Origin: Treponema sp.
GTDB lineage: Bacteria; Spirochaetota; Spirochaetia; Treponematales; Breznakiellaceae
Direction of reading: 5' to 3'
DNA: 43,027 nucleotides
Assembly (NCBI GenBank): GCA_031288005.1
Contig: JAITSE010000044.1
Span: 1-43,027 of the forward strand
The position numbers were made by a program, and so were the translations under genes. The notes below the pieces were generated by a model. That model saw nothing but the letters and a program-made list of their open reading frames with translations, made no database searches and had not been told where the DNA came from. The first letter of the stretch is position 1, and every line of letters starts with the position of its first letter. Positions 33,097-41,407 of the stretch are shown here, one piece after another.

Positions 33097-33111
33097 AAGA
33101 GGAGGATTAGT

Positions 33112-36100
33112 ATGAAAGGCAATGGGTTTATGACCGCCTTGGCGCTGGTCTGCGCCCTGGCTCTGGCAGCCTGCGAAATCACCGTGGGCGAAGGCAACGA
33201 ATGGTTCAACGGGAACGAAGCGGCCCGGGGGACGCAGTTTACTATTACCTTTGACAGCCGCGATGGTTCGGAAGTTTCTCCCATAAGAGCTGATGAAGGG
33301 GCCTTGGTTGATAAGCCCGCAGACCCCGATCGTGAGGGCTATACCTTCCTGGGCTGGTATACCGGGCCGGAAGGCGGGGAGCTTTTCACGGCCTGGCCTC
33401 ACACGCTGGCCGGGGACCTGAGTCTTTACGCCCGCTGGTATAATAAAACGGAAAGCCCCATTGAGTTGTATACAATTATTTTTGACAGCGCCGGGGGGAC
33501 GGACGTTTCTGATATAGAGGCTTTTGCGGGGAGCCTTATCGGGAAGCCCGGAGACCCGGAAAAAGAGGGTTATACATTTCTGGGCTGGTATACCGCGGCG
33601 GCGGGCGGGGAGGCTTATGCCTGGCCCCTTGAGTTGACCGGGGACCTGAACCTATACGCCCAATGGCTTTTGATAAACAGGTACACGCTTAGCTTTGACA
33701 GCGCCGGAGGGACGGAAGTCCCTCCGTTGACAGCCGATGAAGGGGCCGCGTTTGATAAACCCGAAGACCCCGCGTATGATGGATATACTTTCCTTGGCTG
33801 GTTTACTGAGCCGGAGGGCGGGGAGCTTTTCACGGCCTGGCCTTATACGCTGGCCGGGGACTTAACCCTGTACGCCCAATGGCATGAAAACACGGCTGAC
33901 CCGGTTTTAGAATATACAATTACGTTTAACATAGGCGGCGGTACGGAGCTTTCTGAACTAAAGGTTTACGAAGGGACGCCGGTTGGGAAGCCGGTGGACC
34001 CCGTAAAAGAGGGATATGCCTTTCTGGGCTGGTTTGATGCGGCTGAAGGCGGGACGGAATACGAATGGCCGCACACTGCGGCTTCTGACGTAACGTTGTA
34101 CGCCCAATGGCTTTTGATAAACAGGTACACGCTTAGCTTTGACAGCGCCGGAGGGACGGAACTTCCACCGCTGGGGGCTTACGAGGGGACGCCGCTTGAT
34201 AAACCAAAAAACCCCGTGAAAGTGGGATATACCTTCCAGGGCTGGTTTACTGAGCCGGAGGCCGGGGAGCTTTTCACCGCCTGGCCTCATATACTGATCG
34301 GAGACCTGACAATCTACGCGCAATGGACAGCCAACAAGTACACGATTGCTTTTAACAACCGCCGGCTCGGTAGTGCGGTTGAGACGCTAACGCGGGACTA
34401 TGGGACAGAGATTGAAAAACCCGCCGACCCCCCCGCCTTTGCGGGATATATCTTCCAAGGCTGGGAAAGCGGTGGAGAGCTTTACGTCTGGCCCCACACG
34501 CTGACCGGAAACCTGACCTTGTACGCGCGGTGGACTGGGATAAACTACACGGTGGAATACGATGGGAACGGTGGAACCGGAAGTACCGCTCCAACCAGTC
34601 ATGTGTACGGTCTTGTAAGCCCTCTGGCGGAAAACGGCTTTACAAGAGAGGGTTATGAATTTGCCGGATGGAACACCCGGAGTGACAGATATGGGGTGAC
34701 CTACCCCCCCGGGAGTCCTGCGGCGAACCTGACAAAGGAAAACGGGGGAACTGTAACGCTCTACGCCCGGTGGACCGACACAACAGAACCTGTGTACACG
34801 ATTAGCTTTGACAGCCGCGGGGGAAGCGAGGTAGGTGACATATTAGTTAACGTGGAGGGGTCGACTGGTCAGCCCTTGGAGTCAACCCGGAGCGGTTATA
34901 CTTTTAAAGGCTGGTTTGACGCGGCTGAGGGCGGGGAGCTTTACTCCTGGCCCTTCGAGCCAGTCGGAGACATAACAATCTACGCACAATGGACGCCTTT
35001 TATCTACGCAATTACTTACAACCTGAACGGGGGATCAAACCCGCCGGGAAGCCCTCAAAGCTACACTATCGAAAGCGTCGACATCACCATGGCAGATCCG
35101 GTTAGGGCTGGCTATGACTTCGGCGGCTGGTACGGCAATACAGCTTTCACGGGAAGCGCGGTCAACTCTATCGCCGCAGGCAGCGTGGGGGACAAGACTT
35201 TCTACGCAAAGTGGACGCCCGTTTCCTACACGATTAGCTACAACCTGGACGGCGGAAGCGGCGCTGCGGGAAACCCGGTCGCATACACTATTGAAAGCGA
35301 GACCATCAGCCTGGCGGCTCCAGTCAGGACGAACTATGACTTCGCCGGCTGGTTTGGCAATGAGAAGCTCACGGGAAGCGCGGTCAACTCTATCGCCGCA
35401 GACAGCGTGGGGGACAAGACTTTCTACGCAAAGTGGACGCCCGTTTCCTACACGATTACTTATAACCTGGATGGAGAGAACGCGGCGGAAAACCCGGCCT
35501 CTTATACTGTTGAAAGTGAGGCCATTACCTTGGCCGCTCCAAGCAGGACGGGCTATAGCTTCCTTGGCTGGTATGACAACGCAAACCTCAGCGGGAGCGT
35601 GTTTAACTCAATACCTGCGGGCAGCACAGGAAATAAAACTTTCTGGGCAAAGTGGACGTCTGCCTACAACGTGACATACAACGCCAACGGCGGGAACGGC
35701 TCTGTCGCTTCAAGCGTCCATATCATGGGCGAATCGAATATTCTGGCCTCAAACGGTTTTACACGGCCTGAATATGTCTTTGCCGGGTGGAACACCAAGC
35801 CTGACGGCGGGGGCGCTGCTTATAAGGCCGGAATGAGCGTACCAAATTTAACAATCGTCCAAGGCAGGGAGGTGACGCTCTACGCCCGCTGGCTGCCTCA
35901 GGAGCAGACCATAGAGTTAGCGGACCCGCCTACAAGGGGCTGGGGACACAATGCCGCAGGCGCTCTCTTGTGGCAGTTCTTCCCGGAGCGGAAAGAATTC
36001 GTTATCTTCGCCGGCCAGGACTATAAATCAAAAACGGATTCGACTGTATACGTAACAGGCCGCACTACGGTAAACCGTATCCGCGTAGTGCCTGGAAAGA

Positions 36101-36909
36101 GCGAGAACAACTGGGCCAATGGTCCCAACTACAGCGACAGCGGGGCTTATAAGTATAGCAAATGGGGGAGTGTTGAGGCTTGGCACATCATATACGGGAT
36201 ATCTTATGTTCCACATTATCCTAATGGAGCGAAGATACCGGCGCCTAAGTTAATCGGACAGATCTACGATGCCCATCAGATTCGGATTATATTCGTGAAC
36301 GCTGAGATAGACATTCCGAATCGATCCTACCAAAGTCCGCTTGACATAGGACCCTACCACGCTTCTTGGCTGGATAGTTCCTTTGAGGGAGACTTTTACA
36401 GGAGCATAGGCAGGGACTATTTGAACGATCACGAAATAGACGCGGTCGTAGAGTTTGAAGGGAAAAACAAACTCTATAGTCCAACCTGGCAGGGAATTAC
36501 CGTGTGGGATTCCAGTGGAGCGGGGTGGGTTTACGTCAATAATGTACCCTGGCAGCCTGACAGCAACAGTTATGATAGCTGGAAAACACAGCATAACTTC
36601 CCTCACTGGCAGCTATTCGCATGGAAGTGTATACAACTTATGGAACACTGGGGTTGGTGGGGAGATAATTTAGAAAGATTCAACTCCTATGGATGGGGTC
36701 CGTCATCCCTAAACATGAAGTTCCGCGACGGAGGCAGCCTCATTGCCTCCGATGGCGACGATCCCTACACCGTTCAAGAACTCAGCGGCGGGGATATTAC
36801 ACTGTCAGCCAGTGGGGATGCCTGGGGACTCAGGGTAAGACCGGCTCCCCCAAATCCCGTCGAATACCAGAGGCATAACTATGTGCCTGATTTTTATCAG
36901 GAAAAATAA
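33112..36909 (+). CDS. Large surface lipoprotein with twelve InlB B-type (Listeria-Bacteroides) repeats
   Basis: This is a 1265-aa protein with AGAGGAGG 8 nt before the ATG. The signal peptide ends in the lipobox ALAAC (Cys21), so the protein is lipid-anchored and probably surface-exposed. From about residue 41 to 930 there are twelve 65-80-residue repeats of the InlB B/Flg_new type. Each has a YTITFDSxGG-like start, a GYTFLGW-like centre and a LYAxW end. Repeats 1-6 and 8 are of one subtype; 9-11 are a second, highly similar subtype; 7 and 12 are a third. The last ~335 residues (from EQTIELADPP) are a Trp- and Tyr-rich domain that I do not recognise. Likely adhesion or binding to a polymer or host surface. 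Near-identical DNA segments within the gene indicate recent internal duplication. Confidence 0.9.
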   Translation: MKGNGFMTALALVCALALAACEITVGEGNEWFNGNEAARGTQFTITFDSRDGSEVSPIRADEGALVDKPADPDREGYTFLGWYTGPEGGELFTAWPHTLAGDLSLYARWYNKTESPIELYTIIFDSAGGTDVSDIEAFAGSLIGKPGDPEKEGYTFLGWYTAAAGGEAYAWPLELTGDLNLYAQWLLINRYTLSFDSAGGTEVPPLTADEGAAFDKPEDPAYDGYTFLGWFTEPEGGELFTAWPYTLAGDLTLYAQWHENTADPVLEYTITFNIGGGTELSELKVYEGTPVGKPVDPVKEGYAFLGWFDAAEGGTEYEWPHTAASDVTLYAQWLLINRYTLSFDSAGGTELPPLGAYEGTPLDKPKNPVKVGYTFQGWFTEPEAGELFTAWPHILIGDLTIYAQWTANKYTIAFNNRRLGSAVETLTRDYGTEIEKPADPPAFAGYIFQGWESGGELYVWPHTLTGNLTLYARWTGINYTVEYDGNGGTGSTAPTSHVYGLVSPLAENGFTREGYEFAGWNTRSDRYGVTYPPGSPAANLTKENGGTVTLYARWTDTTEPVYTISFDSRGGSEVGDILVNVEGSTGQPLESTRSGYTFKGWFDAAEGGELYSWPFEPVGDITIYAQWTPFIYAITYNLNGGSNPPGSPQSYTIESVDITMADPVRAGYDFGGWYGNTAFTGSAVNSIAAGSVGDKTFYAKWTPVSYTISYNLDGGSGAAGNPVAYTIESETISLAAPVRTNYDFAGWFGNEKLTGSAVNSIAADSVGDKTFYAKWTPVSYTITYNLDGENAAENPASYTVESEAITLAAPSRTGYSFLGWYDNANLSGSVFNSIPAGSTGNKTFWAKWTSAYNVTYNANGGNGSVASSVHIMGESNILASNGFTRPEYVFAGWNTKPDGGGAAYKAGMSVPNLTIVQGREVTLYARWLPQEQTIELADPPTRGWGHNAAGALLWQFFPERKEFVIFAGQDYKSKTDSTVYVTGRTTVNRIRVVPGKSENNWANGPNYSDSGAYKYSKWGSVEAWHIIYGISYVPHYPNGAKIPAPKLIGQIYDAHQIRIIFVNAEIDIPNRSYQSPLDIGPYHASWLDSSFEGDFYRSIGRDYLNDHEIDAVVEFEGKNKLYSPTWQGITVWDSSGAGWVYVNNVPWQPDSNSYDSWKTQHNFPHWQLFAWKCIQLMEHWGWWGDNLERFNSYGWGPSSLNMKFRDGGSLIASDGDDPYTVQELSGGDITLSASGDAWGLRVRPAPPNPVEYQRHNYVPDFYQEK

Positions 36910-36989
36910 AGGCGCCACTTATGATACGAAGTAGTAATACTGGTTTAATAGATATTTTAGACTAGAAGAGCCTAGGAGGTCTCAAGCCC

Positions 36990-37263
36990 TTGGAGATCAA
37001 GAAACCGCCGCCGGCATGGGCCCTTTCCGTGGGACGGCGAGTTTCTAGGAACAATGCTGTTTTTAAAAAGAAAGCGAGCAATGATACGGAAATTTACGAA
37101 TCGGACGCAGCGGGTAACATTTTGAATTTGAATATTCCTAAGACGGGCAGCGTTTCTGTTAATCTGGACCAGACAGTCTATGTACGGCTCCGGGACATAC
37201 TATAAACTCGATAATACGGCGGTCCCCAATGTTCGCTTGTACTACGCACTCCAGTTGCCGTAA
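36990..37263 (+). pseudogene. Possible frameshifted gene fragment
   Basis: One frame reads ...ILNLNIPKTGSVSVNLDQTVYVRL and stops at 37203-37205. Another frame, entering near 37185, continues as GSGTYYKLDNTAVPNVRLYY and ALQLP to a TAA at 37261-37263. Joined by a frameshift they would make a coherent beta-rich C-terminus. There is no good start codon or ribosome site, and a half GAGACC-type palindrome (GGAGGTCTC, 36975-36983) lies just upstream. It is best viewed as a remnant of a secreted protein gene; no family is recognised. Confidence 0.35.
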
Positions 37264-37319
37264 AGAACGGCGGAGTGACAGGCTTGGATCCGATACCGTA
37301 GGGATCCCGTTTATATGTG

Positions 37320-37347
37320 GCGCGGGGCCGCAGACCTGCGCTTTTTT
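37320..37347 (+). terminator. Intrinsic terminator downstream of the lipoprotein region
   Basis: GCGCGGG (37320-37326) pairs with CCTGCGC (37335-37341; one G-U pair) around an 8-nt loop and is followed by six T (37342-37347). It would end transcripts from the lipoprotein locus before the convergent parB gene. Confidence 0.6.
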
Positions 37348-37393
37348 ATTTGGTGGAATCCTGAAGCAAGCGGCAGGTACCGGCGGACTTTCG

Positions 37394-38356
37394 TTATTTG
37401 CTTAGAATTTCAAGCAGCCTGTCCATGTCTTCCATGGAATAATAGTCGATGTGTATTTTTCCCTTTTTCAGGTCCCCGTCAATGACAACTTTTGTTCCCA
37501 AGGCGTCGATAAATTTTTGTTCAATGTTATCGAGTTCCGCATCGCGCCGGTCTTTGGCGCTGCCCCGGTCTCCGGGACCAGCCTTTTCTTTGCCTGGAGC
37601 CGGCTTTCCGTCTCTACCGGCGTTGAGGTCTCCCGCACGCTTTTCCGCCTCCCGGACCGAGACGCTTTTAAGGGTAATTTCATTAAAAAGAGTTTTTTGG
37701 GCCTCAGGATCGGCGACGGAAAGCAGGGCCCGCCCGTGTCCGGAAGAGATGCCGCCGTCCCGGAGGGCCTGTATCATGTCTTGAGGCAGCTTTAAGAGGC
37801 GCAGGGTATTCGTGACAGTGGCCCGGTTTTTGCCGACCCGGGCCGCTACTTCGTCCTGGGAAAGACCCGTCAGGTCCATAAGCTGGCGGTAGGCCATGGC
37901 TTCTTCCACAGGATTAAGATCGGCCCGCTGTATGTTTTCGATCAGGGAAATTTCCATACGCTGCTGATCGGTATAGGAGCGGATGAGAGCGGGAACTTCC
38001 GTAAGGCCGGCCATGCGGGCGGCCCGGCTCCGGCGTTCCCCGGCTATGATGACGTAGGCGCCGTCTCCGTTTTCTTCAACCAGGAGGGGCTGAATAACCC
38101 CATGTTCCCGTATGGAATCCGCCAGTTCCCGCAGGGCTTCTTCGTCAAAGTCTTTTCTGGGCTGGTTGGGGTTAGCGCTGAGTTTGTTAAGGGGGATGAG
38201 CGCCGGCGCGGCGCTTGAGGAGATAATTTTTTCTTCGGCGCTAAGGCCGTTTGCTCCGGCGGCGGAAAAACCGAAAGAGGGCTGTCCTTCGCCTGAACTT
38301 TCCTCTATGGGTAGCAGGGCGTCAAGACCCTTGCCAAGCCTGAATTTAGATGCCAT
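37394..38356 (-). CDS. parB: Chromosome-partitioning protein ParB
   Basis: This is a 320-aa ParB/Spo0J protein with AGGAGGAAGG upstream of its ATG. The N-terminal arm starts ASKFRLGKGLDALLP. The CTPase/ParB domain includes LIPLNKLSANPNQPRKDFDEE and the GERRSRAARMAG (GERRxRA) motif. The helix-turn-helix is LTGLSQDEVAARVGKNRATV near residues 165-184. A charged linker with many Lys/Asp/Arg (about 240-285) leads to the C-terminal dimerisation domain. It loads at parS sites near the origin; I see no parS consensus in this window. The start overlaps the end of parA by 11 nt. Confidence 0.95.
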   Translation of the reverse strand: MASKFRLGKGLDALLPIEESSGEGQPSFGFSAAGANGLSAEEKIISSSAAPALIPLNKLSANPNQPRKDFDEEALRELADSIREHGVIQPLLVEENGDGAYVIIAGERRSRAARMAGLTEVPALIRSYTDQQRMEISLIENIQRADLNPVEEAMAYRQLMDLTGLSQDEVAARVGKNRATVTNTLRLLKLPQDMIQALRDGGISSGHGRALLSVADPEAQKTLFNEITLKSVSVREAEKRAGDLNAGRDGKPAPGKEKAGPGDRGSAKDRRDAELDNIEQKFIDALGTKVVIDGDLKKGKIHIDYYSMEDMDRLLEILSK

Positions 38357-39173
38357 ATTCGCTTCCTTCCTCCTGTCTGACGGCGCTCCGGATGGAAGCT
38401 CCAGAAATCGCGCCTGGTTTGCCGCGCTTTATGAGTTCCAGGGCGAGGCTTTGGTACGCCTTTGCGCCTGAACACATGGGATCGTACTGGGAAATGGTCA
38501 AGCCGTGGGACGGGGCCTCGGAAAGCCGCACATTCCGCGGAACTATTGTGGAAAAGACTGAATCCCTGAAATAGACGCTTACCTGTTTTACCACTTCCTG
38601 AGCCAGCCGGGTCCTCTGATCGTACATGGTGAAAAATATACCCCCGATGACCAGAGCTGGATTAAGGTGCTTCTGGATGCGCTTGATTGTCTTTAATAAT
38701 AGGGAAAGTCCTTCCATGGCAAAATATTCGCACTGCATAGGTATGAGGACAGCGTCCGCGGCGATGAGGCCGTTTAGCGTGAGTATCCCCAGCGAGGGGG
38801 GGCAGTCAATGAAAATGTATTCGTAGCGGTTTCGCAGAGGCGCCAGGGCTTTCCTCAAAAAGTACTCCCGGTCTTTTTGATCAATGAGTTCCACCGCCGC
38901 GCCTGAAAGATCGATGCTTGCGGGAATGATATGCAGGCCGGGGATTCCAGTTTTCCGTATTACCTGGGCCGGAGGAGCGGCCTCTGAAATGAGTTCGTAG
39001 ACTCCGGGCTTTACGGACTTTACCCCGATGCCGCTGGATAAATTGGCCTGGGAATCAAAATCCACAAGAAGTACCGGTTTCCCCGCCCCGGCAATATAGG
39101 CCCCAAGATTTATCGCGGAAGTGGTTTTTCCAACTCCCCCTTTTTGATTCACGAAAACATACACCACGCCCAT
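38346..39173 (-). CDS. parA: Chromosome-partitioning ATPase ParA (Soj)
   Basis: This is a 275-aa ATPase from the ATG at 39173 (MGVVYVFVNQKGGVGKTTSA); a TTG five codons upstream is also in frame. The deviant Walker A box KGGVGKTT lies near residues 11-18. Walker A' (LLVDFDSQANLSSGIG), Walker B (YIFIDCPPSLGIL) and the C-terminal VRLSEAPSHGLTISQYDP segment are typical of Soj. It has no N-terminal DNA-binding extension, as expected for the chromosomal form. First gene of the parAB operon, divergent from the HAD phosphatase gene across about 70 nt. Confidence 0.95.
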   Translation of the reverse strand: MGVVYVFVNQKGGVGKTTSAINLGAYIAGAGKPVLLVDFDSQANLSSGIGVKSVKPGVYELISEAAPPAQVIRKTGIPGLHIIPASIDLSGAAVELIDQKDREYFLRKALAPLRNRYEYIFIDCPPSLGILTLNGLIAADAVLIPMQCEYFAMEGLSLLLKTIKRIQKHLNPALVIGGIFFTMYDQRTRLAQEVVKQVSVYFRDSVFSTIVPRNVRLSEAPSHGLTISQYDPMCSGAKAYQSLALELIKRGKPGAISGASIRSAVRQEEGSEYGI

Positions 39174-39244
39174 ATCCCCATTATACAAAACATCTTTAAA
39201 TATTGCTATTGAACAGAAGCGCCGCCTGGGTTTATTCTTGACTT

Positions 39245-40087
39245 ATGCTTGTACGCATGATTGCCTTGGACCTGGATGATACCCTCCTGCGCTCCGATTT
39301 GACCATCTCCTTTCGGACGAGGACTGCCATAAAGCGGGCGGAGAGCGCGGGTATCATTGTAGTCCTTGCTTCGGGCAGGGTTCCGGCGGCCATGGAGCGC
39401 TTTGCCCGGCTTCTGGGTATGCACAAACGGCCCGGTTATTTAATTTGCAACAACGGCACAATGATTCAGGAAAGCCACACGGGTTCTCTGGTTTACGAAA
39501 TAAAGATACCCGCTGAAACGGCCCTGACAGCTTACGATCTTGCCGCGGCTGAAGGCTTTCCGGTTCAGATTTATGAAAACGACGTAATGTATATCTCCCG
39601 TTCCAATGAATTTGCCGATTACGATCAGAAGCTGACGGGATTAAGACAGGTTGTGGTTGAAAATTTCAGAGACATGGTAGCCGCGGGAGTATACAAGCTC
39701 CTTATCCCGGGTGACCCAATGATATTGAAGCCTCTGGAACTCCTGCTCAGAACTTACATCGATGGAAAGGCGACCCTTTTTACCAGCAAGCCCTATTATC
39801 TTGAGATTCTGCCACCTGCTACGGATAAGGGGACGGCCCTGGCCTGGGTTGCTAAGAAAGCGGGCGTCAAGAGAGAATCGGTGCTGGCCGTAGGGGATTC
39901 AATGAATGACGAGGCCATGATCCGCTGGGCTGGAACAGGAGTTGCGATGATCAACGGAGAAAAATACATCAAGGACATAGCCGGCATGGTGACGGATAAA
40001 TCCAATGATGATGACGGCATAGCCGAGCTTATTGAGCGGTATATTCTGGGTAAAGAGCCCCTGCCTTCTGGAGCCGGCTGTGGATGA
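39245..40087 (+). CDS. HAD superfamily phosphatase, Cof/YidA type
   Basis: This is a 280-aa hydrolase of the Cof subfamily, which dephosphorylates small metabolites such as sugar phosphates or flavin nucleotides. Motif I, ALDLDDTLLRSDL, gives the nucleophile Asp. Motif II is VVLASGRVP, and motif IV is VLAVGDSMNDEAMI with its Mg2+-binding Asp residues. The type IIB cap lies between residues about 85 and 190. Start at ATG 39245 or four codons later; no ribosome site is visible, so the mRNA may be leaderless. Its stop overlaps the next gene by 8 nt, suggesting an operon with the CBS/DRTGG/PHP genes. Confidence 0.9.
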   Translation: MLVRMIALDLDDTLLRSDLTISFRTRTAIKRAESAGIIVVLASGRVPAAMERFARLLGMHKRPGYLICNNGTMIQESHTGSLVYEIKIPAETALTAYDLAAAEGFPVQIYENDVMYISRSNEFADYDQKLTGLRQVVVENFRDMVAAGVYKLLIPGDPMILKPLELLLRTYIDGKATLFTSKPYYLEILPPATDKGTALAWVAKKAGVKRESVLAVGDSMNDEAMIRWAGTGVAMINGEKYIKDIAGMVTDKSNDDDGIAELIERYILGKEPLPSGAGCG

Positions 40088-41039
40088 GAGACCGCTTGTT
40101 TCCCATGACGATATCCCCATCAGCACTGTTGATTCGCCTTCGGTAGTGCTGGAACTCATCTATCAGTTGAAAATCAAGGACGTGATGTGCCAGGCGGTGA
40201 TTTCAGGAAAGCCTGCCGACACCATGCGGCACATACAGGCGGTTATGAGGGAAAACTATATCACCGGCATCCCCATCGTCGAAGATAGGCGTCTTGCCGG
40301 CATCGTTTCTATTGACGATATAGTAACGGCTTTGGACAAGGGCTACATAGACCGCCCGGTATCGGAACGGATGACCCGGAATGTGATAGTTCTGGAAGAC
40401 GATATGCCGCTGTCCTTCGCAATTTCCTACCTGAATAAGTACCACTACGGCAGGTTTCCGGTGCTGAACAAAAAACAGGAACTTGTGGGTATCCTCACAT
40501 CCAAGGATGTGGTTAGGACCCTGCTGGCGGAAATGAACCGGGAAGTGCTTCGCCTGGAAAAAATATACCAAAACACGACGGACGGACAGGACCGCGGCTT
40601 TTCGGAGATGGAATTCTCCACCGTGCGCTATGATTTTGAACTTGCGGGCCGGGCTTCTACGGAAATCAAAAAGGCCCTGAAACAGCGCGGCATAGACCCA
40701 AAGGTCATTCGCCGTATTGCCATAGCCAGTTACGAGCTTGAGATCAATCAGGTGGTTCATTCCAACGGAGGGACCATAAGCTGCTCCATACAGCCCGACC
40801 GGGTGGCAATAGTAGCCGCCGACTCAGGCCCCGGGATTGCCGACGTAAACCAAGCTATTCAGGAAGGCTGGTCCACGGCGAATGAGTGGATACGCTCCCT
40901 GGGTTTTGGCGCGGGGATGGGCCTGGCGAATACAAAGCGGGTTTCCGATGAATTTCAGATAAAATCAGCCATGGGTTCCGGCACGACGGTACGCTCCGTG
41001 GTATTTTTAAGTTCCCCAAAAGAGGACGTTCCGGCATGA
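40080..41039 (+). CDS. CBS-domain protein with anti-sigma-like (RsbW-type) ATPase domain
   Basis: This is a 319-aa protein from the GTG at 40080, preceded by TCTGGAG; the frame open to 40032 only overlaps the phosphatase gene. Two CBS domains occupy about residues 20-145 (IKDVMCQAVISGKPADT; SERMTRNVIVLEDDMPLSFA; ELVGILTSKDVV). They are followed by a GHKL-type ATPase domain. Its N box is ASYELEINQVVHSNGG, G1 is DSGPGI and G2 is GFGAGMGLANTKRV. Such proteins sense adenine nucleotides through CBS and may act as serine kinases or anti-sigma factors. The stop overlaps the DRTGG gene by 4 nt. I recall this order next to electron-bifurcating [FeFe]-hydrogenase genes in anaerobes. Confidence 0.88.
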   Translation: MDERPLVSHDDIPISTVDSPSVVLELIYQLKIKDVMCQAVISGKPADTMRHIQAVMRENYITGIPIVEDRRLAGIVSIDDIVTALDKGYIDRPVSERMTRNVIVLEDDMPLSFAISYLNKYHYGRFPVLNKKQELVGILTSKDVVRTLLAEMNREVLRLEKIYQNTTDGQDRGFSEMEFSTVRYDFELAGRASTEIKKALKQRGIDPKVIRRIAIASYELEINQVVHSNGGTISCSIQPDRVAIVAADSGPGIADVNQAIQEGWSTANEWIRSLGFGAGMGLANTKRVSDEFQIKSAMGSGTTVRSVVFLSSPKEDVPA

Positions 41040-41407
41040 CCGTCATGGAAGCCGCCGCGCTCATTGACGCGGAGATACTTCAGAGCGAATTGTCAGGCGG
41101 AACTATTGATGATGTTGAACTCAAAGGGGCGTATACGTCGGATTTGCTCTCAGACGTGATGGCCAACGCAAAGGACGGCGGCGCGCTAATCACAATTCAG
41201 GCGCACAAGAATACCGTGGCGGTAGCCAGCCTTGTGAACATCTCCCTTATCGTTGTCTGCAATTCCAGGCCCATTCCCGAAGACGTGATCCCCGCGGCCC
41301 GGGACGAGGGAATCGCCATAATACGAACCCGGGAAAACCAGTTTACCGTATCGGGCAGATTTTACGAATTTATGAAGGCTGGCCGGTATGCGTCATGTCC
41401 CTGCTGA
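41036..41407 (+). CDS. DRTGG-domain protein
   Basis: This 123-aa protein consists of a single DRTGG-like domain, with GAYTSDLLSDVMANAKDGGALI near residues 30-51 and the usual IAIIRTRENQFTVSGRFYEF at the C-terminus. DRTGG domains resemble CBS-linked domains of phosphotransacetylase and of hydrogenase-associated regulators; their ligand is not established. Translation is coupled to both neighbours: 4-nt overlap upstream, 13-nt overlap downstream. It is cytoplasmic, with no signal peptide. Confidence 0.85.
   Translation: MTVMEAAALIDAEILQSELSGGTIDDVELKGAYTSDLLSDVMANAKDGGALITIQAHKNTVAVASLVNISLIVVCNSRPIPEDVIPAARDEGIAIIRTRENQFTVSGRFYEFMKAGRYASCPC

Noticed and set aside
37394..39250. parS site near parAB
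   Set aside because: No sequence close to the parS consensus (TGTTTCACGTGAAACA) was seen here or elsewhere in the window.
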